This document shows positions 23,492 through 33,903 of a stretch of 64,000 bases of DNA, one piece after another; the stretch's first letter is position 1, and each line of letters starts with the position of its first letter. The position numbers and the translations under genes were made by a program. This DNA is from a virus. The stretch spans positions 1 through 64,000 of IMG/VR virus record IMGVR_UViG_3300023174_000077; one strand, written 5' to 3'. Below the pieces are notes generated by a model. That model saw only the letters and a program-made list of their open reading frames with translations, was not told the DNA's origin and ran no database searches.

Positions 23492-23968
23492 TTATTTTTT
23501 AATTTTATTTTGATAAAATATAATTTTATTAATACAATTTGAAAAAAGCCATGATTCTTGTGTTGGTAATTTAGTTAAAAAATCATATTCATACATATAG
23601 CATTCTAATTCTTCTTGATTTTCGGTTAATATAGAATTTTTTTCAAAAAAATATAAATGATGTGATTCATGTACTAAAACAGCCGCTAAATTATTAATTG
23701 AATTTAATTTCATATCTCTGTTAGTGATAACTATTGTTTTTGGCGGAACTGTTGTTGAAAAGTTGGCATAAGAGAAATCGATAGTATCACAATTATCAAT
23801 CAATTGATTATATTTATCCATATCAGTTTGTTTGATTAGATTAATTGCTGAATCTATCTTTTCTTTCCATTCTTCACCAACATTGGCCACATAAATTACT
23901 TTATTTTTTGTTGCAGAATTGAATAAAATAAGAATTGATAATAAAATTATTGTAATTTTGTTATACAT
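23492..23968 (-). CDS. Secreted HExxH zinc metallopeptidase-like protein
   Basis: 158 aa. The N-terminal hydrophobic segment TIILLSILILFNSAT is a signal peptide or anchor. Around residue 100, AAVLVHESHHLYF contains HESHH, an HExxH zinc site, with glutamates (ENQEELE) about 20 residues later that could be the third ligand. No family named. First of several exported proteins on this strand; its start overlaps the previous gene by 22 nt. Substrate and compartment beyond the cytoplasmic membrane are inferred. Confidence 0.7.
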   Translation of the reverse strand: MYNKITIILLSILILFNSATKNKVIYVANVGEEWKEKIDSAINLIKQTDMDKYNQLIDNCDTIDFSYANFSTTVPPKTIVITNRDMKLNSINNLAAVLVHESHHLYFFEKNSILTENQEELECYMYEYDFLTKLPTQESWLFSNCINKIIFYQNKIKK

Positions 23969-24402
23969 TCTTCAATAGCTTTTTTTATTGCTGATGAAAC
24001 CGTTGTTTTTGAAAATGGAATGCCAGCATCAGTTAATTCAATCATAGTTGCCCTTACTTCTGTTTCGGATTCACCTATTCCTTGATAAATTTTATCTTCA
24101 TAATATAGTTTAACACCAACTTGTGTAATTTGATCTGTTTTTTCAACACCAATAATTCTTAAAGATTTTTTTGGAATTCCAAAATAAAATACTTCAATTT
24201 TGATTGATTTGCCGTCATCTGAAAGACAAAATTTATTAGATAACATATCTTCCGCCATTTGTTTAATACCAAAGCGAACATCACGGCTACCAAGTTCTCT
24301 GACTTTAGCTGTGTTCCAAACTGAATCTACTTTAACACAAGTTTCTTGTGCGAAAAGTGTGGTTGTTGTTAAGATTAAAAAGGTTGTTAATAGTTTTTTC
24401 AT
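23947..24402 (-). CDS. Secreted small protein, CsgG-like fold (151 aa)
   Basis: Signal peptide MKKLLTTFLILTTTTLFAQ with a cleavage site typical of Bacteroidota (FAQ-E). The mature part has beta strands with VGVKLYYEDKIYQGIGE and a final helix VSSAIKKAIEECITKL. This layout resembles the last part of the CsgG-like protein at 27549, which ends in TTKKALETAASRIV. It could be a shortened paralogue. Role unknown; perhaps periplasmic or outer-membrane associated. Confidence 0.65.
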   Translation of the reverse strand: MKKLLTTFLILTTTTLFAQETCVKVDSVWNTAKVRELGSRDVRFGIKQMAEDMLSNKFCLSDDGKSIKIEVFYFGIPKKSLRIIGVEKTDQITQVGVKLYYEDKIYQGIGESETEVRATMIELTDAGIPFSKTTVSSAIKKAIEECITKLQ

Positions 24403-24404
24403 AG

Positions 24405-26158
24405 TTAATAAGATACTTTTTGTGAATAGCCTGGTGCTATAATATAATAATCTGCTGTACCACCTGTGGTAATACTAGGCAGAGTTATTGATGTGACACC
24501 TGGATAAGTTGTTTTTAAATTAGAAGTTGAGGTTGATATTGATGAAAATTGTGTTGGAGTAAATAATCTAGCAATAAAAGAATTGATCCAGTTAGAGAAT
24601 AAACCAGATTTTTTTGCTGCTATATTAAATAAATCAGAAATAGTAATTTTTGAATCATTATTCAAATCATACATATAATAATGTTTTCCGTTAAATATGG
24701 TTTTTCGTAAAATAACATCAGAAGCTTTTGTTAAATCAGTAGTGGTTAAAGTTGAGACTGGATTAACAACATCTAATTGTAATTGCCAATCAATTGAAGG
24801 ATTTGTTTGTACACTTATTGTATATAAACCATTTGTGTCTGTATAATAGGTGTTATATAATGACCAATTAGTATATGTTATAACAGAATCAAATTCTAAT
24901 ACATAATTTAAGTTAACTGTATTTGGTAAATCATTCCATAAACCACTGCTGACAAATTGAATAAAATCTTCGCCACCAGAATTATTAGGTTCTCCTCCAT
25001 GCCAATTTGAGTATGGATAAATACCATAACGAAAAGCTGAACCCATATAATTTCTATTCATTTGATCTGTTGTTAAAACATTATTATGAATTGATAAATC
25101 ACCAAGACGAAATGAGCCATAAGCACCAGAACCCATATTTGTTGCATCAGCAAGCCCAAGAGCAAAACATTCACCTCCGCCTCCTGCAACATATGGCAGT
25201 GCTCTATTAAAATTAATAGAGTTAAAATTAACACCATCTAGATAACCACGAAGAGTAGTTCCATCATATGTAAGTCCAACACAATGCCAAGCATTTAGTG
25301 TAATGGATGAAGTTACTTTTGTAATACCACCGCCATTCCAAAATCCAATATTTAATGTATTTGAGCCTGTAATTTCAATGACTGATTCATGCCATCCAGA
25401 AGATGTTGATGCTACTGATAATTCGTCTAAAATAACACCATTGCCTGTCGGATAGACCCACATTTGTATGCTTATATTTGGTGAAGTTCCAAATTTTGAG
25501 GCTAAATTAGATATAAGTGCATAATTATTTATTCCATTAAATGTTAAATATTTTCCTCCAGTTGAACTATAAGCTGGCGAATTATATAGGGTGGCGTTTG
25601 CATTTCCTTTAATATCGGTAATAGTAGTTCCTGTTCCTGGATAAGATACAGAATTCCATATTCTCATATTAGTTCCTTGCATTCCAACCCCAGGTGTAGC
25701 AGAAGTATCGTTTGTTACATGTGATATATTATACCAAAGTACTTGTCCTGTATTATAATAATTTTCTGTCCATCTCCATCCGCCATTTGCTTCAGAGTAA
25801 AAAGCACCATTTTTATCTTGGTAATAGCCTATCCAACCAGATGGCCATGTTGAATATACAAAATTATTTTCAGCGGCATTTGAAATTGTAACAAGGTGTC
25901 CACCCATTGCGGCGCAATTGTTTTGTGCTGTTGCCCAATAAGCAGTAGTTGTTGAGCGGTAATAAGAATGGTTATTATAATTTGTTTGTGATGTAAATCC
26001 TGTAAGATTTGGTGTCGTTCTTTGATATAATTTTATAGGAAAATGATTAGCACCACTGCCATCAGCGTTATAAATATGTCCAGAATATGTAAATGTTGTA
26101 GTTTGTGCGAACATACATATATGGATTAATAAAGTTATGATAGACAATATAATTTTTC

Positions 26159-26162
<4 letters not shown>
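24405..26162 (-). CDS. Secreted C-type lectin with nested LamG domain and dockerin-like repeat
   Basis: 585 aa with signal peptide (MRKIILSIITLLIHICMFAQ). Residues about 62-130 are the first half of a C-type lectin fold (YW..AQNNCAAMGGHLVTI, then WPSGWIGYYQDKNG). Residues about 205-370 are a LamG/concanavalin domain (YLTFNGINNYALIS, ISIQMWVYPTG, WHCVGLTYDGT). The lectin resumes at about 385 with NWHGGEPNNSGGEDF and GLWNDLP...YVLEF. A dockerin-like calcium loop (YDLNNDSKITISDLFNIA) lies near 500. Probably a surface carbohydrate-binding adhesin. Overlaps the next gene by 4 nt. Confidence 0.85.
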
Positions 26163-27547
<1,385 letters not shown>

Positions 27548-27548
27548 T

Positions 27549-28271
27549 TTAAGATTTAAAAATTCCTTTTTTAATCATTCTTGAAACGATTCTTGATGCA
27601 GCTGTTTCAAGAGCTTTTTTAGTTGTTATACCAATTGTAGATTGGTTAAATTTAATTTCTGAATCATCAACACCATCAAGAATTGAAACTTTTTTGATTG
27701 TAGATGCTTCACCAAGTCCAGAACCAACTAGCATTTCATTTGTTTCAGCGTCTACAAATTTAACTTGCAAACCTAATCTTGTTGTTTGTGTTGTTTTAGA
27801 TTCTCCATTTATTTTAACAACTTCATCATCTGATACTGAAAAATCATAAACTTCTATATATACAAAGTATTTAGCAAGTTTAATTTTTCCTCTACCATCT
27901 ATTTTATTTTCTGTAAATCCTTTATCTGAAGCTTTAAATTGTTGAACCATTCTTTCTTTGATTTCTAATTTATCTTCTGTAAAAACAAAGCGGTTTGTCA
28001 TTTCTAAGAATTCAATAACAATGTTGGTAACACCAAGTCCAACTCTTTTGTCTTTTAATTCAGGATACATTTCATAAAGTTCAGCATTAATACCAACTTT
28101 TAATAATTGTACTGGAATTTTAATAGTATCATTATAGTCTGAAACAACATCTATGGATTGTTCTGTTTCAAACTTAGCTTTGTATTGCTCAGTTTTGACG
28201 GAACCGACATTCTGAGCAATACAAAGAGTTGATAATAAAATTGAGGTTATTAAAGTAAAAAACTTTTTCAT
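27549..28271 (-). CDS. Secreted CsgG/curli-assembly-like protein
   Basis: 240 aa with signal peptide (MKKFFTLITSILLSTLCIAQ). The mature region follows the CsgG-like pattern: GVTNIVIEFLEMTNRFVFTE, ERMVQQFKASDKG, KYFVYIEVYDFSV, TTRLGLQVKFVDAETNEML and a final helix ITTKKALETAASRIVSRMI. In curli systems CsgG forms the outer-membrane secretion pore. Here there is no lipobox Cys after the signal, so pore function is uncertain. It is followed by the barrel protein with a 1-nt gap. Confidence 0.72.
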   Translation of the reverse strand: MKKFFTLITSILLSTLCIAQNVGSVKTEQYKAKFETEQSIDVVSDYNDTIKIPVQLLKVGINAELYEMYPELKDKRVGLGVTNIVIEFLEMTNRFVFTEDKLEIKERMVQQFKASDKGFTENKIDGRGKIKLAKYFVYIEVYDFSVSDDEVVKINGESKTTQTTRLGLQVKFVDAETNEMLVGSGLGEASTIKKVSILDGVDDSEIKFNQSTIGITTKKALETAASRIVSRMIKKGIFKS

Positions 28272-28276
28272 ATTGA

Positions 28277-28809
28277 TTAATTTTCTTCTTCGGAATTATC
28301 ATTTGAATCATTATTTGAATCTTCTGGTAATTCTTCAATTTGTGTTTCTTTTTTTGACTTTGAATAAGTTTTTTTAATTTTTTCAATTACTTGATTTGAT
28401 TCAAGAATTGGATCAATTAATTTTTTTTTTCTTCTTCATCATCTGATGCATTAGGATCGCCTAAAATATTGTATTTTGCAGTTCCTTTTGCGTCATCTTC
28501 TTCGTCCATTTTTTGAACCATTAATTTATCTCTGTCTTCATTAGAGAACCAGAAATCAATAACTTTATTTAAGTTACCAACAAAGGCACCTAATAAAATT
28601 AATAACATTTCTTTCCAAGATTCTTGAATAGTTGCTTTGAACATTATTGACATTACAATACCAAAAATTATGAAAAAGAATGTTAATAATACTATCAAAG
28701 TTATTTTCCATCTATTGGCATGCATTGTTTGTAACATGTAAAAAAACCTTTGTGAGTTTTCTACATTTTCTACTTCTGCTTTTCCGCTAAAAAATTGTTT
28801 TAATCCCAT
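28277..28809 (-). CDS. Membrane protein with possible -1 frameshift extension
   Basis: The zero frame runs from 28809 to a stop at 28417 (130 aa). Two hydrophobic segments, WKITLIVLLTFFFIIFGIVM and EMLLILLGAFVGNL, are followed by an acidic tail ending DDEEEKKN. The stop lies right after a run of ten A on the coding strand (28421-28430). A -1 shift in the run opens a frame of about 50 more codons (KLIDPILESNQVIEKIKK ... ending SEEEN) with stop at 28277-28279, 5 nt before the next start. Tight packing favours the longer product. It could be a programmed slip or a sequencing indel. Holin-like topology, but no proof. Confidence 0.65.
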
Positions 28810-28831
28810 TTTTAATAATTATTTTTATTGT

Positions 28832-29161
28832 TTACCATGGAGCATCTTTTGCTTCATCTTTTTTCTTTTCAGCTGGTTTTTCAGCTGGTTTAGAACTTGC
28901 ATTTGAATTAGACGTAGCATTAGATTGTTGCTTTTGTTGGTTAGTGTTGTTATTAGATAAATTAATAACTACTGGAGCTGCTGCTGGAGCGGCTACTTGT
29001 GTTTTTGGTTCTTCTTTTGATTCTTCATGGTGCCCTCCTAAAAGAGTTGATAACCAAACACCACCGGCAGTAACTGCTGTGCCTATTGTACCTACAATAG
29101 TTTTTTTCAAACCTGACCAAGTACCGTCATTTGTTTCTGGAGCTTTTGTTTCTTCTGACAT
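28832..29161 (-). CDS. Small membrane-associated protein with Ala/Asn/Lys-rich tail (109 aa)
   Basis: After a polar start (MSEETKAPETND) comes a Gly/Thr-rich hydrophobic segment, GTIGTAVTAGGVWLSTLLGG, probably membrane-inserted. The rest is low complexity: AAPAAAPVVINL, then Asn/Gln/Ser repeats, then Lys/Pro/Glu. No family recognised. It lies between the T9SS-exported protein and the membrane protein in one operon. Confidence 0.7.
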   Translation of the reverse strand: MSEETKAPETNDGTWSGLKKTIVGTIGTAVTAGGVWLSTLLGGHHEESKEEPKTQVAAPAAAPVVINLSNNNTNQQKQQSNATSNSNASSKPAEKPAEKKKDEAKDAPW

Positions 29162-29172
29162 AAACTTTATTT

Positions 29173-31086
29173 TTAATTTTTTACAATTTTAGCGGTTGCT
29201 AAATTGTTATTTGCATTATATGATGTAATATAAACACCATTACTTAAATTTTGTATATTATCGGTTAAAGTGTATTTACCTGTTTCCATATTTTTATCTA
29301 CAATCATTTTAACTATATTACCTGATAAATCAGTTACATATAATTTTACTAAACCAGATTCTCTTACTTCAAATTTAATGTTTATTTCACCTGTTGTTGG
29401 GTTTGGATAAACTACTAAATATTGCGGAGATTGATTAGTACCTTTTTGTTGATAAACAATTAGAATACCATTTGTTGCACCTATATTTAAATCACTATAA
29501 GTAGAATTGCCACAAAATTTTCTTGTTGTATAAAGTGGAGATGAAGCCCATTCTGATTGTGGTTTTAATGCTTTGAAAGCAAGTGTAAATGGTTTGTAAT
29601 CATTTGAAAATAAATAATCTTTATTAGCTGATGGATCATATCCACCCCATTCTATTACACCATCCATTGGATTAACAAATGATAACCAAGACATAGCTTT
29701 ATCAGAATTATTTATACCTTTAAATTGTAGAAGATTTGGATCATACATTAAAGATAATTGTAAAGCAGATATATTTTCAGTTGTGTTTTTAATTGTAATT
29801 GGTATATTTAATTCTTGATTTTCATCAACAATTAAAGAAGGCATATTAATTTCAACACTGTTTGCTGGAAAATCATATTGAACTTGCATATCAATTACAT
29901 TTTCTGTAGCAGCTGGTGTTCCTGCAGGTGGGTTAGTAACAATAGAAATTGGAGTCACACGAGCCATGTGGTAACCTGTTCCGTTAGCATCACCCGGAGT
30001 ACAAACATAATAAGTTACAGAGTCAGGTTGTCCTGGAAGTATATTAAATGTAAAATTTGTATTACCTGGAATAGTTGTTGTAAAGTTTGTATTAGGTGTT
30101 GAATTAATTGTATTGTATTCAGCTTCGGTAAAGAATAAAACATCTTTTACATTATTAGGCCAAGATGTAAATCTACCTGCAATTCTTCCGAATACGCCAT
30201 AAGCATCCGTAATTGTTACATTATGTGAATTATTAATATCCGCTGTATAGAAATCAAATTTTTGTGGATTTGCTGTACCTAATACCCATTGGTTAATTAA
30301 CGCAGCATCTGCTGTTGTAATTAAATTACCAACATTCATAGTATCACCTTTGATATTTAAACGAACATCATAATAGGTGGTGTCAATAATTTCATTAAAA
30401 GAAAATTTGCCATTTATGTCAGTTACATAAGTGTTATGTGTAGTCCAGTTACCTGAATTTTTAATTTTCTTTTCAAGAGAAAGAGTTAAGTATTTAGCGG
30501 GTGTTCCGGTAACATTTACAAATCTACCATGATAGTTAAGACGTGGACGATAAAAAGCACCACCATAACTATAAACACTCAATACGGTATCTAAACCAGT
30601 TTGAGAAGCCGCATATTTAGGGAATGGAGACGCTCCTGTCCATTTTAATGAATCTATACCTGTAAGAGCATAGAAAGCATTAGAAGAAACGTGTGTAAAA
30701 GTAATTTCAAAAGTTTGTCCATCTGGAAGTGTATAAGTAGAAGAGTTACCTGTATACACTAATGATATAGTTACAAAACCATTTGAGTTACTATCTACTG
30801 ATTGTAATAAAAGATTTGTTGGAGTTCCAACTAAAGCAACTGTAGCTGCTGAGAACGCTGCTTTATCGTAATAAACTCTAAACTGAACACCCGTATATTT
30901 AGTTGTTGTTGTGTTTTTAAGAGTTAAACGTGCTTTGGTGATACCAAGTGTAGCACTACCTACTACATATTGTGTATCGATTAATGCCCAGATACCTGAT
31001 GCTGGCGCTGGCGGACCTGATTGTCCAAATGTTATTACTGGTAAACAGAAAAGTAATAACATTAAAAGTCTTTTTAATGTTTTCAT
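29173..31086 (-). CDS. Secreted adhesin-like protein with type IX secretion C-terminal domain
   Basis: 637 aa. Signal peptide (MKTLKRLLMLLLFCLPVITFGQ). The N-terminal half has cohesin-like beta domains (VQFRVYYDKAAFSAATVALV). Residues about 255-310 are dockerin-like (TTADAALINQWVLG, FYTADINNSHNVTITD). A second cohesin-like domain follows near 430-530 (ISALQLSLMYDPNLLQFKG). Residues about 559-637 match the T9SS type A sorting domain: VVYPNPTTGEINIKF, VKLYVTDLSGNIV, GVYITSY, final KIVKN. The sorting domain is a Bacteroidota hallmark and is very unusual in a phage; it implies export through the host T9SS to the cell surface. Confidence 0.88.
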   Translation of the reverse strand: MKTLKRLLMLLLFCLPVITFGQSGPPAPASGIWALIDTQYVVGSATLGITKARLTLKNTTTTKYTGVQFRVYYDKAAFSAATVALVGTPTNLLLQSVDSNSNGFVTISLVYTGNSSTYTLPDGQTFEITFTHVSSNAFYALTGIDSLKWTGASPFPKYAASQTGLDTVLSVYSYGGAFYRPRLNYHGRFVNVTGTPAKYLTLSLEKKIKNSGNWTTHNTYVTDINGKFSFNEIIDTTYYDVRLNIKGDTMNVGNLITTADAALINQWVLGTANPQKFDFYTADINNSHNVTITDAYGVFGRIAGRFTSWPNNVKDVLFFTEAEYNTINSTPNTNFTTTIPGNTNFTFNILPGQPDSVTYYVCTPGDANGTGYHMARVTPISIVTNPPAGTPAATENVIDMQVQYDFPANSVEINMPSLIVDENQELNIPITIKNTTENISALQLSLMYDPNLLQFKGINNSDKAMSWLSFVNPMDGVIEWGGYDPSANKDYLFSNDYKPFTLAFKALKPQSEWASSPLYTTRKFCGNSTYSDLNIGATNGILIVYQQKGTNQSPQYLVVYPNPTTGEINIKFEVRESGLVKLYVTDLSGNIVKMIVDKNMETGKYTLTDNIQNLSNGVYITSYNANNNLATAKIVKN

Positions 31087-31118
31087 GTGTTTTTGGTTTT
31101 TTTATTTTTGGTTACATT

Positions 31119-31129
31119 TTATATATCAA
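31119..31129 (-). promoter_or_regulatory. TTGATATATAA motif (minus strand)
   Basis: Near match to the TTAATATATAA motif, 32 nt upstream of the T9SS-type gene. A similar TGATATATAAA lies just before the nuclease start at 31864. Confidence 0.4.
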
Positions 31130-31171
31130 AACTAAAAAACCAAATTTTTTATTAAAACCACAAAACACTTA

Positions 31172-31864
31172 CTAATTATTAAATTTTAGATTAGTTAATT
31201 TTTCCACCGCTTCTTTAGTAGTTTTCCATTTATCTAATCCAATTGGTTTATCTGTTGAATTATTAAAAATATAACATTCAAATGTTTTTGTTTTTACAAT
31301 ATAAATAACTTTCCAACATTTTTCAGGAATAGTTAATCCAGATACTACCATTAAACTTCCTATTGAACCACACCAAACATGAACTGAATCATTTTGTATA
31401 GCAAGTTCTCTGGTTCTTTCTTCTAATTTTTTCCAATCACCAGCATTTAAACTATGATATTGTGGTGTCATATTAGAAAAGTAAAAACATTCTGTAAGCA
31501 TTTTTTCTGCTGGAATTTTTATTCCATTTTTAGTAAAAGGACATTCATTATCTGCCGCTGGTGACATGTGTCCTCTATCAAATCCTTTTCTATTTGCATC
31601 TTTTTCAGTTTTGTTAGCAGCATCATAATTTTTTTGTATATTAGTTTGTTTTACTAAATCTGGATCTGGAGCAAATTGATCTTTCCTAGGAATTTGATTA
31701 CAACCACATCTTTCTTTTGTGTCCCACCATTCTACTAATATAGGATATTTTAGAATAGTATCAAATACTGAAATATAACCATTGTGTTCTAATTTAACAC
31801 AATTAGTTTGTGCCTTAATAAAAAATGGCATAAATAAAATTAATAATAAAAGTATGTTTTTCAT
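31172..31864 (-). CDS. Secreted DNA/RNA non-specific endonuclease (NUC family)
   Basis: 230 aa. Signal peptide MKNILLLLILFMPFFIKAQ. The catalytic motif FDRGHMSPAADN (DRGH, His as general base) is near residue 95, and downstream YFSNMTPQYHSLNAGDWKKLE supplies the metal-binding Asn and surrounding residues of the Serratia nuclease/EndoG family. WCGSIG and IPEKCWKVIY fit the fold. Predicted to cut DNA/RNA outside the cytoplasm. In a phage it might scavenge nucleotides, thin out extracellular DNA or attack competing DNA; none of these is shown. Confidence 0.9.
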   Translation of the reverse strand: MKNILLLLILFMPFFIKAQTNCVKLEHNGYISVFDTILKYPILVEWWDTKERCGCNQIPRKDQFAPDPDLVKQTNIQKNYDAANKTEKDANRKGFDRGHMSPAADNECPFTKNGIKIPAEKMLTECFYFSNMTPQYHSLNAGDWKKLEERTRELAIQNDSVHVWCGSIGSLMVVSGLTIPEKCWKVIYIVKTKTFECYIFNNSTDKPIGLDKWKTTKEAVEKLTNLKFNN

Positions 31865-31923
31865 ACTTTATATATCATGTTTCAAAATCGATTTTAAATA
31901 TCATTTTAGACAAATTTAGACAC

Positions 31924-31959
31924 AAAAAAGCAGTTAGATACTTCTAACTGCTTTTTTTT
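31924..31959. terminator. Bidirectional-type terminator
   Basis: AAAAGCAGTTAGATACTTCTAACTGCTTTTTTTT-type hairpin (stem AGCAGTTAGA / TCTAACTGCT) just after the stop of the DUF465-like gene. Confidence 0.9.
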
Positions 31960-32200
31960 AATTTTGTATTTGGTGCTGTTTTAATTCGTTTAAAAGAGCA
32001 TCTTTTAGAAATAATCTATGTACTCGCAATTGCTTAAGTTCATCATCGGTATAAACTTCATTTGTTTCTATTCTAGAAATTGATTTATTAACTGAATGAT
32101 ATTCGTCAAATAATTTTTTGAAATGGTTATTGCTCATTTTAAGTTCATGAATCAATTCGTCATATTCAGGAAATTCGTGGTGTAAATCGTGTTTTTCCAT
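31958..32200 (-). CDS. DUF465/YdcH-like small helical protein (80 aa)
   Basis: Pattern HDLHHEFPEYDELIHELK, then HFKKLFDEYHSVNKSISRIE, then LKQLRVHRLFLKDALLNEL fits the DUF465/YdcH family of two-helix proteins, whose function is unknown. A TTAATATAAAA motif lies about 14 nt upstream. It is more usual in Proteobacteria, so its presence in a Bacteroidota phage is of interest. Last gene of its operon before the terminator. Confidence 0.75.
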   Translation of the reverse strand: MEKHDLHHEFPEYDELIHELKMSNNHFKKLFDEYHSVNKSISRIETNEVYTDDELKQLRVHRLFLKDALLNELKQHQIQN

Positions 32201-32240
32201 ATTTTAGTTTTTATTTTATATTAATAAATAATTAATTGGT

Positions 32241-32447
32241 TTATTCGTTTATAAAGTTGTTATTTTTGTCAAAAAATTTTTCAAATTCTAGTTCAATTAA
32301 TTCTAATGCTTTTGATGTTGTATCTACATACCAAAGTAATTTTGTTTTAAAATTAACTGCGAATGTTAAATTGCTTCCGTCATAAATGTTTTTAATCGTT
32401 AGATAATTTAATTCTTGTTTTCGTTCCGTTTCCGAATCTGATTTCAT
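32241..32447 (-). CDS. Hypothetical protein (68 aa)
   Basis: Starts MKSDSETERKQELNYLTIKN. The centre NLTFAVNFKTKLLWYVDTT is beta-rich, the end acidic and helical. No family recognised. Its start overlaps the stop of the peptidase gene by 4 nt (translational coupling). Confidence 0.65.
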   Translation of the reverse strand: MKSDSETERKQELNYLTIKNIYDGSNLTFAVNFKTKLLWYVDTTSKALELIELEFEKFFDKNNNFINE

Positions 32448-33268
32448 ATATTTTTTATATTTTTTGTCGGTAAATTATCCCAATTTATTTTGGTACAAGC
32501 ATTACATAATTTTTCCAAAAATGTAATGTTTTGATATTCATGAGTCGTATGCTCATTAAAATAACCTACCGATATATTAGTACATTCTTTAATTACACCC
32601 ATAAAATTGGCTGAATCAGTAAATATACCAGTATCATCTTTTTTATATTTTAATCCTTGTTGTTTAAATGCTAAACATAAAGAATCTGCAAATTTATCGC
32701 TACAGCAAGATTCAAACATTTGATGTGTTATAATTGAATTATAACCTCTTCTGTCAAATGATATACATCTTTGTATTTCATTTATATTTTGATGTCCATT
32801 TATTGCTAAATCTGACGAACCAATTCCACCAATTTCTTCTCCTACAAAGAAATAATAAAGTCCAGGTACATTATGCTCAATCATATAAAGCATGATAGTC
32901 ACACCTGCTTTATCATCAGCACCAAGTATAGAAGTTCCATCTGTTGAAACAAATAAATTATTATTTTCAATATATTTTACTAAATTGGTTTTTTGATGAT
33001 TTTTGGTAAAAGAGTCGAAATGTGAAGTGAACATGGTATTTGATTCTCCTATTTTTAAGAAATAATTACCATATTCATCTTCTTTTAAATCGTGATTAAT
33101 CCATTTTAATACTTCTGCTTCAGTTCCGTGTGGATATGTCTCTTGTGTAAGAGAGCAAAATGTATAAAATACATCTTTTGGATTATAACTAAAATTTTCG
33201 TAAATTTTTGTATTTACAGATTCTTTAATTAAAGGTTTATATTTACAAAAATTATTTAAATATTTCAT
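32444..33268 (-). CDS. Metallopeptidase of the M20/M42/M28 clan
   Basis: 274 aa. Zinc-site motifs in order: FTSHFDSF (His-x-Asp), GADDKAGVTIML (bridging Asp), FFVGEEIGGIGSSD (catalytic Glu pair), SFDRRG (Asp), and a C-terminal EHTTHE that supplies the last His. Likely an aminopeptidase; substrate unknown. The N-terminus MKYLNNFCKYKPLI with a nearby IYENF resembles the phage leader peptides, so packaging into the head is possible. TTAATATATAA lies just upstream. Shorter than typical M20 enzymes (about 400 aa), lacking the dimerisation domain. Confidence 0.85.
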   Translation of the reverse strand: MKYLNNFCKYKPLIKESVNTKIYENFSYNPKDVFYTFCSLTQETYPHGTEAEVLKWINHDLKEDEYGNYFLKIGESNTMFTSHFDSFTKNHQKTNLVKYIENNNLFVSTDGTSILGADDKAGVTIMLYMIEHNVPGLYYFFVGEEIGGIGSSDLAINGHQNINEIQRCISFDRRGYNSIITHQMFESCCSDKFADSLCLAFKQQGLKYKKDDTGIFTDSANFMGVIKECTNISVGYFNEHTTHEYQNITFLEKLCNACTKINWDNLPTKNIKNI

Positions 33269-33273
33269 ATTAT

Positions 33274-33284
33274 TTATATATTAA
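33274..33284 (-). promoter_or_regulatory. TTAATATATAA motif (minus strand)
   Basis: TTATATATTAA on the plus strand, 5 nt upstream of the peptidase start. Confidence 0.55.
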
Positions 33285-33293
33285 TTCCATATA

Positions 33294-33557
33294 TTATAAC
33301 ATATCAGCATAAGATGCTTTAATTTCCAAGTATTCAACAAATAAATCAAACATATCTAAATAAATATCATAAATTTCATCTGCTAAATCTTCGCAAGATT
33401 GACCTGTTTTTTCTGATAATCTATCCAAATCATCTGATAATTCTTGTAATTCTTCATAGCATTCATATATTTTTTCTGGTAAATTTCGATTATATATAAC
33501 CATTTGTGATAATTCACCTAAAATATTTTGAACCGTATAATGTAAATTTCTAGACAT
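33294..33557 (-). CDS. Hypothetical helical protein (87 aa)
   Basis: Acidic, almost entirely helical (IYECYEELQELSDDLDRLSE), likely a coiled-coil dimer. No family recognised. Overlaps the preceding gene by 8 nt, in the same operon as the ASCH-like gene. Confidence 0.65.
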   Translation of the reverse strand: MSRNLHYTVQNILGELSQMVIYNRNLPEKIYECYEELQELSDDLDRLSEKTGQSCEDLADEIYDIYLDMFDLFVEYLEIKASYADML

Positions 33558-33903
33558 TTAATAATTTATATTGATATTGTTGGTATTTATTATTTAATCT
33601 ATCATAAACAGAACTATCCCAGCATTCTAATTTAGACCATTCTTCTTTAGTAATTGATTTAATTGGATAGGGTTCTTTTGTTACTTCTACTAAAACTTTT
33701 TTTGAACCATTAAAAAATAAAATTACATCACCTACTTTAATATCTATTTTGTTATATTGTTTAGACATATCTCTACTTGTGCCAGTTCTATATCCTTCAA
33801 TAACTAGATCTATGCATGTTTTTCCTTTAAATTCTGGCAGCATTTGTCTACCACCATCTCCGTCTTGAAACCACATAGGTATTCGATGATTAATTATTTG
33901 CAT
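33550..33903 (-). CDS. Hypothetical protein, possibly ASCH/PUA-like (117 aa)
   Basis: Middle region DIKVGDVILFFNGSKKVLVEV followed by KEPYPIKSITKEEWSKLECW resembles ASCH-type beta-barrels that bind nucleic acid (GD-x-hhhF, then V-x-V). Assignment is weak. Overlaps the upstream gene by 10 nt and the downstream gene by 8 nt, all on one transcript. Confidence 0.6.
   Translation of the reverse strand: MQIINHRIPMWFQDGDGGRQMLPEFKGKTCIDLVIEGYRTGTSRDMSKQYNKIDIKVGDVILFFNGSKKVLVEVTKEPYPIKSITKEEWSKLECWDSSVYDRLNNKYQQYQYKLLNV

Noticed and set aside
28189-28386. Separate 65-aa minus-strand ORF
   Set aside because: It is Lys-rich out-of-frame sequence overlapping the CsgG-like gene start; the -1 extension of the upstream gene explains the interval better.
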